A DNA stretch of 64,000 nt from Halotia wernerae. Lineage in GTDB: Bacteria > Cyanobacteriota > Cyanobacteriia > Cyanobacteriales > Nostocaceae. The notes under the pieces are model-generated. The model was not told the origin of the DNA, searched no databases, and saw nothing but the letters and a program-made list of their open reading frames with translations. The stretch spans positions 1 to 64,000 of the forward strand of contig JAYGHB010000108.1 of the NCBI GenBank assembly GCA_034931985.1, given 5' to 3'. A program made the position numbers and the translations under genes. Position 1 is the first letter of the stretch; the number at the start of each line of letters is the position of its first letter. Positions 18,106-27,325 of the stretch are shown here, in pieces.

Positions 18106-19884
18106 ATGAGCGATCGCCCTCTAAAATTATTATTAATTGACCAAGACCCTATCTTCCAGTTGGGACTACGGGTAGCCTTGGAAGAAATCCATAACATTCA
18201 AGTGGTATCGACAGTAGAAACCGATACCGCTGCCTTGCAGGTATTAGCAGAACTTGCCCAACAAGACCCCAACCTAGTAAATTTGGTCATTTTAGAATTA
18301 GGTAATGGTCGCTCTACTGACAGTCAGCAGCAAGGTTTACAACTTTGTCGGCAACTAAAAACTCAGTATCCCAATCTACCTATTTTGCTTTTTAGTTTCA
18401 TCCGAGAACCAGAAATACTTTTAGCAGCAAAATCTGCTGGTGTAAATGGTTACTGTCCCAAAGGTACTTCCATTACCGAATTAGTCGCTGCAATGGAAGA
18501 AGTAGTAGCTGGCAATTCCTATTGGTTGAATGAAAGAGCAACAGATAAAAATATCGGTAAATGGGTAGCTGAGGAAAATCAAAACTCCTCACTCCCTTTT
18601 GCTAGGCTACGCCATAATTGGCATTTATCAGGAATTGGCTACATTAATGCCACATTAAAAGAAGTTACAGCCCAATTACACATCCCCGGATTACCACTAA
18701 TAGATAAAGCAGTTCTGGCTGGACAACGGCGAGAACTACTGGCAACTCGTTGGCTGCTCAATCGTTTATTGATTTCACCACAAGAAAGACAACAAAAACA
18801 GCAGCAACAATTTATTTCCTCTATTCAGCAACAGCCTACTATCCCTTCACCCAGTAGCACTATTATCCCGCAAACTTCACCACCTTTACTCAGCCCCAGA
18901 GCGCTACAAGCTGCTTTATTTTCATCTTGTGTCACCAAACTGCAATTTTCTTTACAAAATGTGACGGATATTGCTTTAGAAATTGACATTTTTCGGGAAG
19001 AGAAGAAACGAGAATTACTTTATTTAATTCTGCAAAAACTGGCTCAACAGTTAGATGAACTGCGGATTGCTCAAATTACAATGAATCAATTAGGAGATTT
19101 AAAAAGTACTATATTACTTGATCTATGGCAATCAACAATTACAGATTTTTTTGGTAAGTTTTCACGATTGCAATTAGGCAAGCAAAATATCGAAATTGTG
19201 AATTTATTACTGCAAAATCCTGGGGTTGTACAAGCAGAAATTTTGAATAAAATTCCTTTAGTTGTTGAGTTATTTGCTTATTTACTATTTCAAATAGATT
19301 TAAACATTGATAATACCTCTTACCCAGCAGGAAGCTCCGAAGCCAAGTCTCAAGCCGAAATGATTTTAGAGAATTTGTTGATTCAGGTAGCAAACGGTGT
19401 AGTGCAGCCGCTATTAAACTCCCTAGCAGATGTAGAAGTAATTAAGCAGAATTTTTATGACCGGAAGTTGATTTCTACGCGGGATATTGAACGTTTTAGA
19501 AACGATTTGTCATGGAAATATCGCTTGAACAATTATGTCAAAGAAGCCCAAAGAACTTTTGAAAGCCGTTATGAGCTATTTGTCTTAGCGCCTCGTGGGA
19601 TTGCCAATATTTCGATTTATGCTCCCCGTGGTCGGGAATTAGCGCAGCTTTCGGGAATCCCATTAGTGGTAACATTGATACTGGAATTTCGAGATGCGAT
19701 CGCTCCCCGTCTGCGATCGCTGTTATCCTTTTTAGGCAGTGGTTTTGTCTTTATTCTTACCCAAATCATTGGTCGTGGTCTAGGTTTAATTGGTCGTGGT
19801 ATTCTGCAAGGTATTGGTAGTGTGTCGTTTCCAGAAAAAAACTTTAAACGTAACAGCGGCAAAAATGAGACAGGGAGCAAATGA
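18106..19884 (+). CDS. Receiver-like plus DUF3685 protein
   Basis: A 592-aa protein. Residues 1-130 are a CheY-like receiver (LKLLLIDQDPIFQLGLRVAL, ILLFSFIREPEILLAAKSAG, GYCPKGTSITELVAAM). At the phospho-acceptor position the sequence is LVILELGNG, with Glu64 where Asp is usual, so it may not be phosphorylated or may mimic the phosphorylated state. A Gln/Pro-rich linker at about 225-265 leads to the DUF3685 region (about 265-560), ending in a hydrophobic stretch (ALRSLLSFLGSGFVFILTQI is not far from the end; boundaries approximate). The stop overlaps the next gene by 4 bases, so the two are coupled. Confidence 0.85.
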   Translation: MSDRPLKLLLIDQDPIFQLGLRVALEEIHNIQVVSTVETDTAALQVLAELAQQDPNLVNLVILELGNGRSTDSQQQGLQLCRQLKTQYPNLPILLFSFIREPEILLAAKSAGVNGYCPKGTSITELVAAMEEVVAGNSYWLNERATDKNIGKWVAEENQNSSLPFARLRHNWHLSGIGYINATLKEVTAQLHIPGLPLIDKAVLAGQRRELLATRWLLNRLLISPQERQQKQQQQFISSIQQQPTIPSPSSTIIPQTSPPLLSPRALQAALFSSCVTKLQFSLQNVTDIALEIDIFREEKKRELLYLILQKLAQQLDELRIAQITMNQLGDLKSTILLDLWQSTITDFFGKFSRLQLGKQNIEIVNLLLQNPGVVQAEILNKIPLVVELFAYLLFQIDLNIDNTSYPAGSSEAKSQAEMILENLLIQVANGVVQPLLNSLADVEVIKQNFYDRKLISTRDIERFRNDLSWKYRLNNYVKEAQRTFESRYELFVLAPRGIANISIYAPRGRELAQLSGIPLVVTLILEFRDAIAPRLRSLLSFLGSGFVFILTQIIGRGLGLIGRGILQGIGSVSFPEKNFKRNSGKNETGSK

Positions 19885-20594
19885 CTAATAGCGATTTTAT
19901 TGGGTTAGCAGTCTCCTATATCTACGCAATTTCTCTACTAATTTTGGGTGAGGGACTACGCAAGCTATTTAATGTACAGCCAAATTTAACCCGTAAAATT
20001 ATCCATATTGGTGCAGGAATGTGGGTTTTTGGCGTACTGCTGCTGTTTAATCGCTGGGAAATTGGTATTCTGCCCTTTGCCACATTTATCGGACTCAATT
20101 ACCTGTTTTACCGCTACCGAATTATCGGCGCAATGGATACTGAAGACAGTTCACCCGGTACGATTTATTTTGCTATTTCGGTGACACTACTATTTGGATT
20201 GCTGTGGCGACCAGATGGTACAGTTGATAACGTTCCCGTTGCTGTGGCTGGGGTGATGGCGATGACTTGGGGAGACGCACTGGCGGCGTTAATTGGCAGG
20301 CGTTTCGGGCAGCATAAATACCAAATTGGTAACTCTGTGCGTTCTTGGGAGGGTTCCGCGGCGATGTTGCTGGCGAGTACGTTGGTAATATTCTTGGTGC
20401 TGCTGTTATTACCTGATTCATCCCTTAGCCCCCTAGCAACACCTCTGAGTGCAGGAAAGGCTTTTTTGGTAGCGTTAGTCAGTGCTATTTTTGCCACCCT
20501 AGCTGAGGCAGTTTCGCCCCACGGTACAGATAATCTCAGTGTGCCACTAGTGGCAGCAAGTGCAGTATGGATAATGATGCAAGGTTTGTCATAA
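19881..20594 (+). CDS. Phytol/dolichol kinase-like membrane protein
   Basis: A 237-aa polytopic membrane protein of the SEC59/DGK1/VTE5 group. LTRKIIHIGAGMWVFGVLLL near the N-terminus and MTWGDALAALIGRRFGQHK with SWEGSAAMLLAST in the middle are the CTP-binding and catalytic signatures. In cyanobacteria and plants such proteins phosphorylate phytol released from chlorophyll for tocopherol synthesis, but dolichol or diacylglycerol kinase activity cannot be excluded. The start overlaps the DUF3685 gene (ATGA), and its end overlaps the convergent flavoprotein gene by 6 bases. Confidence 0.85.
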   Translation: MTNSDFIGLAVSYIYAISLLILGEGLRKLFNVQPNLTRKIIHIGAGMWVFGVLLLFNRWEIGILPFATFIGLNYLFYRYRIIGAMDTEDSSPGTIYFAISVTLLFGLLWRPDGTVDNVPVAVAGVMAMTWGDALAALIGRRFGQHKYQIGNSVRSWEGSAAMLLASTLVIFLVLLLLPDSSLSPLATPLSAGKAFLVALVSAIFATLAEAVSPHGTDNLSVPLVAASAVWIMMQGLS

Positions 20595-22043
20595 ATTCCA
20601 ATTACGGCGGAAATGGAAAAAGCTTTCTAAAAAGTCTTGCAAAGGAATGTTGTTATTTAATCTGTAGTTACTCCACTCTCTGGCAGCTTGTTCGAGAATT
20701 TCTGAGAAGCTGGGATAGACAAAAGATAAATTTGCTAAATGTTTGACTGGGATTTTTTGGGACATAGCAAAAGCAATCAAATTAATTAACTCTCCGGCTT
20801 CTGCACCTAAAACAGAAGCTCCCAAAATTTCCCCATTGCGTAGCACTATTAATTTACAAATACCTGTAGTTTCATCCCGCAGTTGGGCTGCTGCTACTGA
20901 TTTATAATACTGCCGTAAAATTAAAATTTGATCTCGACTAAATTGGTGTTTTGCCTGCGCCTCTGTCAAACCCACTTCTGCCAACACGGGGTGAGGAAAT
21001 ATCGCCCAAGGAATACACCGATAATTAACTTGAAACCTGGGAAAAAAGAGGGCATTTTTCAGAGCAATTCTGGCTTCGTAATTAGCGACATTGGCAAAGT
21101 CATAACCACCAATGACATCACCACAAGCGTAAATCCGGCGGTTGGTGGTTTGCAGTTTATCGTTTACAACCAAGCGATGTCGTCGCCATTTCACTCCTAC
21201 ATCTGCTAAATTGAGAAATTCTACATTTGGCTGCTGTCTAGTCGCTACTAAAATTTCATCAGCTTCAATTGCCTTATCTCCTGCTTGAATCCACTTTTTA
21301 TGGTCAATTTGCATCACCTGAGTTACTAAAGTTTGGGTGAGGACGCGCACACCATCAACTTCTAATTGCGCCTGAAGCAGCTGGGCTATTTCTGGGTCAG
21401 CATAAGGCAAAATATGGGGATAATCGACTACCAGCGTCACTCTGCAATCCAACCGCGCTAGGATTTGGGCTATTTCAATGCTTTGGGGAACACCACCAAT
21501 AATCACCCAATTTTTGGGCAATGTCGGTTCCTTTAAAGACTGCCAAATATTAGATAGGGTAAAGTAACCAGTGCTTGACAATCCTTCAATATCTGGAATT
21601 GCTGGACGAGAACCACTAGCTAGTAAATAGGTTCTTGCTTTGAGTAGACGGTCATTAACGGCAAATGCCAGATGGGGTGAAGATTGAAATTGACCACTAC
21701 CAAAAATTACATCAACTCCTAGCGCCGCTAAGATAGCAGGAGAACTTTGTTGTTGAATATTTGAAACGACGCTGCGGGTATAAAGCATAGCTTCTTGCCA
21801 TGCTATGGATATTTGACATTTGTTTGAGGTGTTAGTCTGTGTGGCATGAATACCAAAATCGCTTGCATGATTAAGATTTTGCGCGAGTTTGCCAATTTCG
21901 CTCATGGCATGGTGATGAATAAACCTGCAATTTACTGGAGATTCTACTAAGGCAACTGTGGCATGTAGTTGGGTTGCAACTAAAGCAGCGTAACGTCCAG
22001 CTAGACTACCGCCAATAATCACGACATCGTAATCAATAGTCAT
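20589..22043 (-). CDS. FAD-dependent pyridine nucleotide oxidoreductase
   Basis: A 484-aa flavoprotein of the dihydrolipoamide dehydrogenase/mercuric reductase family. The N-terminal DVVIIGGSLAGRYAALVATQ binds FAD, NWVIIGGVPQSIEIAQILA is the NAD(P) site, and RRIYACGDVIGGYDFANVAN is the second FAD motif; the C-terminal interface domain is present. The redox CxxxxC disulfide expected after the first motif is missing: the region reads SPVNCRFIHHHAMSE with one Cys. It is therefore not a classical disulfide reductase, and the electron acceptor is unknown. Confidence 0.85.
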   Translation of the reverse strand: MTIDYDVVIIGGSLAGRYAALVATQLHATVALVESPVNCRFIHHHAMSEIGKLAQNLNHASDFGIHATQTNTSNKCQISIAWQEAMLYTRSVVSNIQQQSSPAILAALGVDVIFGSGQFQSSPHLAFAVNDRLLKARTYLLASGSRPAIPDIEGLSSTGYFTLSNIWQSLKEPTLPKNWVIIGGVPQSIEIAQILARLDCRVTLVVDYPHILPYADPEIAQLLQAQLEVDGVRVLTQTLVTQVMQIDHKKWIQAGDKAIEADEILVATRQQPNVEFLNLADVGVKWRRHRLVVNDKLQTTNRRIYACGDVIGGYDFANVANYEARIALKNALFFPRFQVNYRCIPWAIFPHPVLAEVGLTEAQAKHQFSRDQILILRQYYKSVAAAQLRDETTGICKLIVLRNGEILGASVLGAEAGELINLIAFAMSQKIPVKHLANLSFVYPSFSEILEQAAREWSNYRLNNNIPLQDFLESFFHFRRNWNL

Positions 22044-22070
22044 TTGTAATTAGTTAGTGTTACCTGTGTG

Positions 22071-22141
22071 CCTCTGCGTTTAAAAAAGTAATATTTTTCA
22101 ACGCAGAGGAGCGCAAAGGTTGGCGCAAAGGAACGCAAAGG
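22071..22141. repeat. Inverted and tandem repeat upstream of flavoprotein gene
   Basis: CCTCTGCGTT (22071-22080) pairs with AACGCAGAGG (22100-22109), followed by copies of GGCGCAAAGG / GAACGCAAAGG. A related hairpin occurs at 44746-44780. Short palindromes of this kind are dispersed between genes in Nostocales. Confidence 0.75.
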
Positions 22142-22153
22142 TTTTATGAGAGG

Positions 22154-23227
22154 CTATTTCTTGAAATTATTTAGCAATGAGTGTAACGCTGTTAATAAGC
22201 GCTGGTTATCAAACTTGGAACGTACAGCAATCCGGAAAAAGCGATCGCCTAGTTCTTTAAAGCTAAGGCAATCGCGAATTAAAATTCGGTAATGCTGGAG
22301 TAGTTGTTGCTGCAACTGCAAACTCGACTGTTGTGACTCAACCAGTAAGAAGTTAGCAGCACTTTGTTGGGGTTGCAATCCTGGAATTGAGGCTAAACCC
22401 GCAAACAGGTGATTTCGTGCAGGTGGTAGCCACTTCCAGGTTTGCTCTTGGAATTTTTGATCTTGGATGGCAGCAATTGCTGCTGCTGCCGCGAGGGTAT
22501 TTACAGGCCAAGGATCACGCCATAATTGCCATTTAGAGAGGCGTTTGGGGTTAGCGATCGCATATCCTAATCTCAGTCCAGGGAGACTGTAAAATTTTGT
22601 TAGCGATCGCAATACTACTAAATTCTCATATTCCTGCACCATCGAAATCAGGCTTTGTTCTTGATCGGGATGCAAAAAATCCATAAACGCTTCATCTACC
22701 ACTACCAGAGCAAACTGCTCTAAATAAGGCAAAATTGCCTCCCGCGAAAACAGCTTTCCCGTCGGGTTATGGGGATTATTTAGAAGTAGGCCTTTGTCCT
22801 TGGTATTTTGTCCTTTGTCAAATGACAAATCACCGTTATCCCCCCAATTTAAGGGAAACTCCAGTACTTTAGCGTTGTAAGCTGCTAGCGTACGGTAATA
22901 ATCGCCAAATGCTGGAGTGAGTAACGCTGTTGCGGCTAATTCTGCTAATTCCCTACCTGCTAGAGTGAGTAATTCTGCTGAGCCATTACCAGGCAGAATC
23001 CACTTCGGCGGTAATTGATGGAAGTGACTGAGAGCAAGTCTCAGTTCACTATAATCTGGGTCTGGATAGTGCCTGAGATTACCAATTTGGGACGTAATAG
23101 CAGCGATCGCGCTGTTTGGTGGCCCCAAAGGGCTGATGCTGGCAGAAAAATCCAGAATAGCGTCAGGGGGACAACTAGCCAGTGCTGCTGCCCAAGCTAA
23201 ATTTCCCCCATGAGATGGTTGCCGCAT
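22154..23227 (-). CDS. Threonine-phosphate decarboxylase-like (CobD) PLP enzyme
   Basis: A 357-aa PLP-dependent class I/II aminotransferase-fold protein, start ATG at 23227 (MRQPSHGG). LDFSASISPLGPP, LLNNPHNPTGKLF, VVVDEAFMDF and RSLTKFYSLPGLRLGYAI (PLP-binding Lys in SLTKF) match CobD/HisC-like enzymes. CobD makes the aminopropanol phosphate arm of cobalamin; this is the likely role, with histidinol-phosphate aminotransferase as the alternative. Residues about 133-147 (SFDKGQNTKDKGLLL) are encoded by an in-frame TTTGTCC-type repeat seen elsewhere between genes. Confidence 0.82.
   Translation of the reverse strand: MRQPSHGGNLAWAAALASCPPDAILDFSASISPLGPPNSAIAAITSQIGNLRHYPDPDYSELRLALSHFHQLPPKWILPGNGSAELLTLAGRELAELAATALLTPAFGDYYRTLAAYNAKVLEFPLNWGDNGDLSFDKGQNTKDKGLLLNNPHNPTGKLFSREAILPYLEQFALVVVDEAFMDFLHPDQEQSLISMVQEYENLVVLRSLTKFYSLPGLRLGYAIANPKRLSKWQLWRDPWPVNTLAAAAAIAAIQDQKFQEQTWKWLPPARNHLFAGLASIPGLQPQQSAANFLLVESQQSSLQLQQQLLQHYRILIRDCLSFKELGDRFFRIAVRSKFDNQRLLTALHSLLNNFKK
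22791..22830. repeat. Repeat inserted in frame within the cobD-like gene
   Basis: CCTTTGTCCT, GTCCTTTGTC and related units occur in a cluster inside the coding region. The same GACAAAGGACAAA unit lies between genes at about 13956. It encodes a polar Asp/Lys/Gly stretch on the protein and keeps the frame. Confidence 0.6.
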
Positions 23228-23253
23228 CAAAAAAAGATTCCCGGAAACAGAAC

Positions 23254-23538
23254 CTATGATTTTGGGGGTGCGACTCTTTCTCTAAAGAGCTTACCAGCGG
23301 AGAAAGCGGGAACCTTAGTCGCTGGAATTTCCATCTTTTCATTGGTTTTGGGGTTACGACCTTCACGAGCTTTACGTTCCCGTGATTCAAATGAACCGAA
23401 TCCTACCAGCGTGACTTTATCGCCAGAAGAAACAGCTTCAATAATCGTTTCCAAAGCGGCGCTTAAGACTGCATCCGCTTGTTTTTTGGTAACACTAGCC
23501 TTTTCAGCTACGGCATCAACTAATTCACCCTTGTTCAT
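23254..23538 (-). CDS. hanA: HU family DNA-binding protein (HanA type)
   Basis: A 94-aa HU protein: MNKGELVDAVAEKASVTKKQ, then VTLVGFGSFESRERKAREGR, NPKTNEKMEIPATKVPAFSA. The beta-arm and the GFGSF and RNP motifs are intact. It binds and bends DNA without strong sequence preference and organises the nucleoid; in Anabaena HU (HanA) loss blocks heterocyst development. Very similar to Anabaena HU as I recall it. It is expressed as a single gene with a long upstream region. Confidence 0.95.
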   Translation of the reverse strand: MNKGELVDAVAEKASVTKKQADAVLSAALETIIEAVSSGDKVTLVGFGSFESRERKAREGRNPKTNEKMEIPATKVPAFSAGKLFRERVAPPKS

Positions 23539-23972
23539 GTCAAACTCCTTGTGGTTTACTTGAGATTCTTTACGGATGCACCCTGTCGCATCCTTACGGA
23601 AATCTCTGTTGGGAGAAATACAAAAATCGTCCTTTGGGAGTACTTTTACTTAAAACGCCTGTAAATCCCATCGGCTCGACTTTTCAATGAATCATTCTAA
23701 GGTGTTGTAGCCTGAAGTGGATATATGAAACCATTAATTTATATGGATTTCAGGATTTTTTATGTTTTTTGGGTAGTTGTTTCACTCAAAACCACCCGTA
23801 GACTAGGAAAAAATACTTACTAGATACCCTGATTGGCGGGAAATAGGTAAAGAAAAGTTAGTAACTCAAAATTCAAATTTCTTTGCTTATTTGCGTATAT
23901 AAAGTAAATATTTATACTTTTTTATTGATTTACATCAAAACTCATTATGATCAAGAGATTTTTCATCATAAG
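23539..23972. other. Upstream region of hanA, non-coding
   Basis: A 434-bp region. The base after the HU start is purine-rich on the coding strand (AAGGAGTTTGACATG), with AAGGAG a good ribosome binding site. Further out it is AT-rich with no frame resembling a protein. Nothing else was recognised. Confidence 0.6.
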
Positions 23973-26174
23973 TCAATAGAAAACCTCTGTCCCATGCCCC
24001 ATGCCCCATGCCCAACTGCTGTTAAAAATCAATTCATATATCCGGTTATGGACTTTCAAAGACCCTTGTTCCTTAATTACTAGCCCCGACAATAGCAATG
24101 CTCTTGCTTCTGGACTATCCACTGCCGGAACTTTCCCTTGATGCCAAATTTGCTGATATAGTTCTAGTAACCCAACAGGGTGGCGAGTATTTTTGAGGAT
24201 GCGATCGCGAATTGTTCGCAAATGCTCCGGCTCATCTTGGGATTCCCAATTGTTAATGATATTTGTGACCACCAAATTCTCAATCCATTCTGCCTCACTA
24301 TTTGTAGGAATAGCAGAAGCCGAATTGCGAATCAGCTTACAGAGTTTCTGGGTAAGAAAAGGCTGACCACTAGTCCAAGCTAATACTTCTTTGAGTACTA
24401 ATTGAGGATTACTAACTTTTTGTGTCAATCCTTGCAGCAAAGGTTGAGCCTCATGCACCTGAAAATCATTTAATTGAATTGCTTGACCAATATTAAAAGG
24501 TGTTCTCTGATAATCTGTAATCAAATCAGATGGAGTGGCAACGCCAAATAAAGCAAAAGTTAAACGCCGATATTTGGGATTAATACTGCGCTGGTTATAG
24601 CAGAAGCGTATCAGAGCAAAAAAGTCATTTACTGGAAAGTTCAAAGATAAAATACTATCAATTTCATCAATAAAAATGAAAATATTTTCACCCTGAACTT
24701 GAGTTAATAAAATATCTTCTATAAATCGACTTAAACACTGGATAGGTGATAAATTTTTTTGCTCATCCCACCAAGCTTTAAAATTCACCTTTCCTAACAA
24801 ATTAAAACTCTGCCACAACTCCACCACTAATCCCTTATACCATTGAGCAAGAGTGATATTTTCGCAGCCTAGGCGAGTGATATCAATGGCCGCACAGCTA
24901 AAACCTTGTTGCTGAAGATGATGTATAATCCTTACCATCAAGCTGGATTTGCCCATCTGCCGTGCATTGAGAATATAACAAAACTCTCCATGCTTTAATG
25001 CTTTGTAGAGGTAACGGTCTGCCGAACGCACCACATAAGTCGGAGCATCCATAGGCAAACTTCCCCCTACTTGATAATCAAAAGCTGAGGATTGCTCTGC
25101 GCTTTTAAGCAAGGAATTTTCAAATATAAGCTCAGCTTTAGTAGCTTTGAGAATTTCTAGGGTTTGTGATAGCTCTTGAGTGCGTTCTTTAACTTTTTGT
25201 TCTAAAGTTAAGTTAGATTTGGCTAATGCTTCTTTAGCTTCTTGTAAGGCAAGATTCTTAACTCCCAACTCCAAAATTAACCGCATCCGTTCAGCTTCTG
25301 ATCGTTTGCGTTGTGTGATATCTTGAAAAGCGGCTATGGCGTAAACAATTTCACCTTGCTCATCAAAAATTGGTGTAGCTGACACCTCTAAAGGAATAAT
25401 CTTGTCTACTTGGCGAATCTCCATGTTATCGACAATGACACTTTTGCCATTTAGTGCTTGCACAATAGGGTGCTGCTCTGTGGGATAAAACTGCTTTTTT
25501 CCTGCTAGATAAACTTGATAACTCTCAGTCAATTGAGCAGGTGTGGTTGCAGTGACAATTCCCTTGCCAAGTATCTGCTGAGCAGTTTGATTGGCGTAGT
25601 AAGGTTGACCATCGCTATCAACTACAAATATGCCCACTGGTAAAGCTTCTAAGAATTGAGTCAGTCTTGCCTGGCTTTCACGCAATGCTAATTCTGCTTG
25701 TTGGCGCACTGTGACTTCTTGTTGCAAACGTACTAATAATTTTGCTTGAGCTTCTTGTGCTAAAAATTCTTGTTTTTTAGCTGCTTTCATCCGCTGCACA
25801 TGTTGCAGAGTTTTATTGGTCGTAATTTCTAAATCTTGAAAATTAATTGGTTTAGTTAAGAAGTCAAAAGCACCACGATTCATCGCGGTTCTGATATTTT
25901 CAATATCACCATAGGCAGAAATAATGACTGCTTTAATAATTGGATATAACTCATTAAGTTTAGTAACTAAAGTTAAGCCATCCATTTCCGGCATATAGAT
26001 ATCAGTTAACACTATATCTATATCCGGTTCCACTTCTAGCTTTTCTAATGCTTCAACACCGTTACGGGCAAAAATCAACTGAAATTGTTTTTCCCTAATT
26101 TTTTTTCTAAATTTCTGGCGGAGTAAGAGTTCTAAATCAGGCTCATCATCCACAACCAGTATTGTAGCTGGCAT
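23973..26174 (-). CDS. Receiver-PAS-AAA (AAA_35) signalling protein
   Basis: A 733-aa protein. Residues 1-125 are a receiver (ILVVDDEPDLELLL; IDIVLTDIYMPEMDG with the phospho-acceptor Asp; FLTKPINF). A coiled-coil linker leads to a PAS domain at about 170-290 (LEALPVGIFVVDSDGQPYYA, IVYAIAAFQDITQRK), then another coiled coil. From about 365 lies an AAA-like ATPase of the AAA_35 type: FCYILNARQMGKSSLMVRII (Walker A), IFIFIDEIDSIL (Walker B) and PFNIGQAIQLNDF. The last residues (SSWAWGMGHGTEVFY) run into a CCCCATG-type STRR, so the C-terminal end has been replaced by repeat DNA. The output target is unknown. Confidence 0.88.
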   Translation of the reverse strand: MPATILVVDDEPDLELLLRQKFRKKIREKQFQLIFARNGVEALEKLEVEPDIDIVLTDIYMPEMDGLTLVTKLNELYPIIKAVIISAYGDIENIRTAMNRGAFDFLTKPINFQDLEITTNKTLQHVQRMKAAKKQEFLAQEAQAKLLVRLQQEVTVRQQAELALRESQARLTQFLEALPVGIFVVDSDGQPYYANQTAQQILGKGIVTATTPAQLTESYQVYLAGKKQFYPTEQHPIVQALNGKSVIVDNMEIRQVDKIIPLEVSATPIFDEQGEIVYAIAAFQDITQRKRSEAERMRLILELGVKNLALQEAKEALAKSNLTLEQKVKERTQELSQTLEILKATKAELIFENSLLKSAEQSSAFDYQVGGSLPMDAPTYVVRSADRYLYKALKHGEFCYILNARQMGKSSLMVRIIHHLQQQGFSCAAIDITRLGCENITLAQWYKGLVVELWQSFNLLGKVNFKAWWDEQKNLSPIQCLSRFIEDILLTQVQGENIFIFIDEIDSILSLNFPVNDFFALIRFCYNQRSINPKYRRLTFALFGVATPSDLITDYQRTPFNIGQAIQLNDFQVHEAQPLLQGLTQKVSNPQLVLKEVLAWTSGQPFLTQKLCKLIRNSASAIPTNSEAEWIENLVVTNIINNWESQDEPEHLRTIRDRILKNTRHPVGLLELYQQIWHQGKVPAVDSPEARALLLSGLVIKEQGSLKVHNRIYELIFNSSWAWGMGHGTEVFY

Positions 26175-26297
26175 AAGCTGTTATACATGTATTAGGCAGC
26201 AGAGGAGTAGAGGAAAAGGATTGACATTTTTTGTTCAAAATCAAAAATATGTAAGTTAAATGTGCATCCGCATAGTTTCTTACCTGATATCAATTAG

Positions 26298-26666
26298 TTA
26301 CAAATTAAGTATTTTTTCCTTGAGTTTGTCGAATTGAATTGGTTTTGTAATATAGCCATCAGCTCCATATTGTTTAGCTGTGAGATAATTATATTCATCA
26401 TCATAGGCAGTAATAATAAATACTTTGAGATTAGGATAATTATCTTTAACAACTTTGAGCATTTCTAACCCGTTCATCCCAGGCATATTAATATCTGTTA
26501 CTATCAAAGCTAGACAATGAATTAACTGACTTTGTAAGTATTCCAGGGCTTCTTCTGCTGAGAAAGCGAAATATAATTTTATTTGCTCTTGTTTAAGTTC
26601 TCTCCTAAATTTCTGTCTAAACAACAATTGAACATCTTGTTCGTCATCTACAACCATTATTTGCAT
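26298..26666 (-). CDS. Single-domain response regulator
   Basis: A 122-aa stand-alone CheY-like receiver: MQIMVVDDEQDVQLLFRQ, LALIVTDINMPGMNGLEML with phospho-acceptor Asp, VFIITAYDDE, and GYITKPIQFDKL with the conserved Lys. It lies 120 bp before the receiver-PAS-AAA gene on the same strand, so they may belong to one pathway. No output domain is present. Confidence 0.9.
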   Translation of the reverse strand: MQIMVVDDEQDVQLLFRQKFRRELKQEQIKLYFAFSAEEALEYLQSQLIHCLALIVTDINMPGMNGLEMLKVVKDNYPNLKVFIITAYDDEYNYLTAKQYGADGYITKPIQFDKLKEKILNL

Positions 26667-26789
26667 TTAAGTTCGCATATTGACAAAATGAACTAATTAT
26701 GATAATAGAGACTAGTTAAGCACATCCTCTATAATTTTATAATCAGTGGAATTAAGATTTATTATGCAAACATCTGGTGAATGTTAGCT

Positions 26790-26834
26790 AAATCACCCAG
26801 ATAGTGCTTGTGACGTAGCGACACGGGTGATTTT
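26790..26834. other. Hairpin-forming sequence
   Basis: AAATCACCC and GGGTGATTT flank a 26-base loop region that itself contains short complementarity. The right arm is followed by TATTTTG. It could be a terminator or a small palindromic repeat; the direction is unclear. Confidence 0.4.
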
Positions 26835-26926
26835 ATTTTGTTCATAAATAAATTTAGGGGTAATTTAGATAATAATTCTGGAGTATCTGATTCTATCTCG
26901 CAGTTCGCCTGATACTCTTACTAGTT

Positions 26927-27325
26927 TTACACTAAATTCTCAAACCTTTTAGTACCATCTTCTTTCATGTATAGAACACGATTTAACATATCGCGTCCAT
27001 TTTTTAATTCAGCATTTATTGCATTCACTGCTTCTTTAACAATAGTAATTTGTTCATTTCGAGATAAATCTCCTTGACAAATGAATACAATACCAGCGTG
27101 GATTTCTGTAGTACGAGCAAATTTTTCAAAATCCCGAACGTTTGCGGTTACAAGAATACGCTCTTTATTAAAAGCATATTATAAAACTTGATAGTCTTTT
27201 GCACCAAGTAATCCCCGATCTTTAACAGCAACTGCATCAATAAAAAGCTCATTACACAAGTAATGTGCAACGGCCGGTGAAATATCTTCATCAATTAGGA
27301 ATTTAATTCTTTTTAGGTCGTCCAA
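26927..27325 (-). pseudogene. DUF5615 PIN-like toxin with internal stop
   Basis: From TTG at 27325 the frame reads LDDLKRIKFLIDEDISPAVA and continues through KDYQVL to an in-frame TAA at 27179-27181, then YAFNKERILVTANVRDFEKF to a stop at 26927. The pattern is that of DUF5615 PIN-like proteins, the toxin partner of DUF433 antitoxins. One nonsense codon after 48 residues interrupts an otherwise complete 132-codon frame. The start overlaps the 3' end of the DUF433 gene, the usual order for this pair. Confidence 0.8.
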
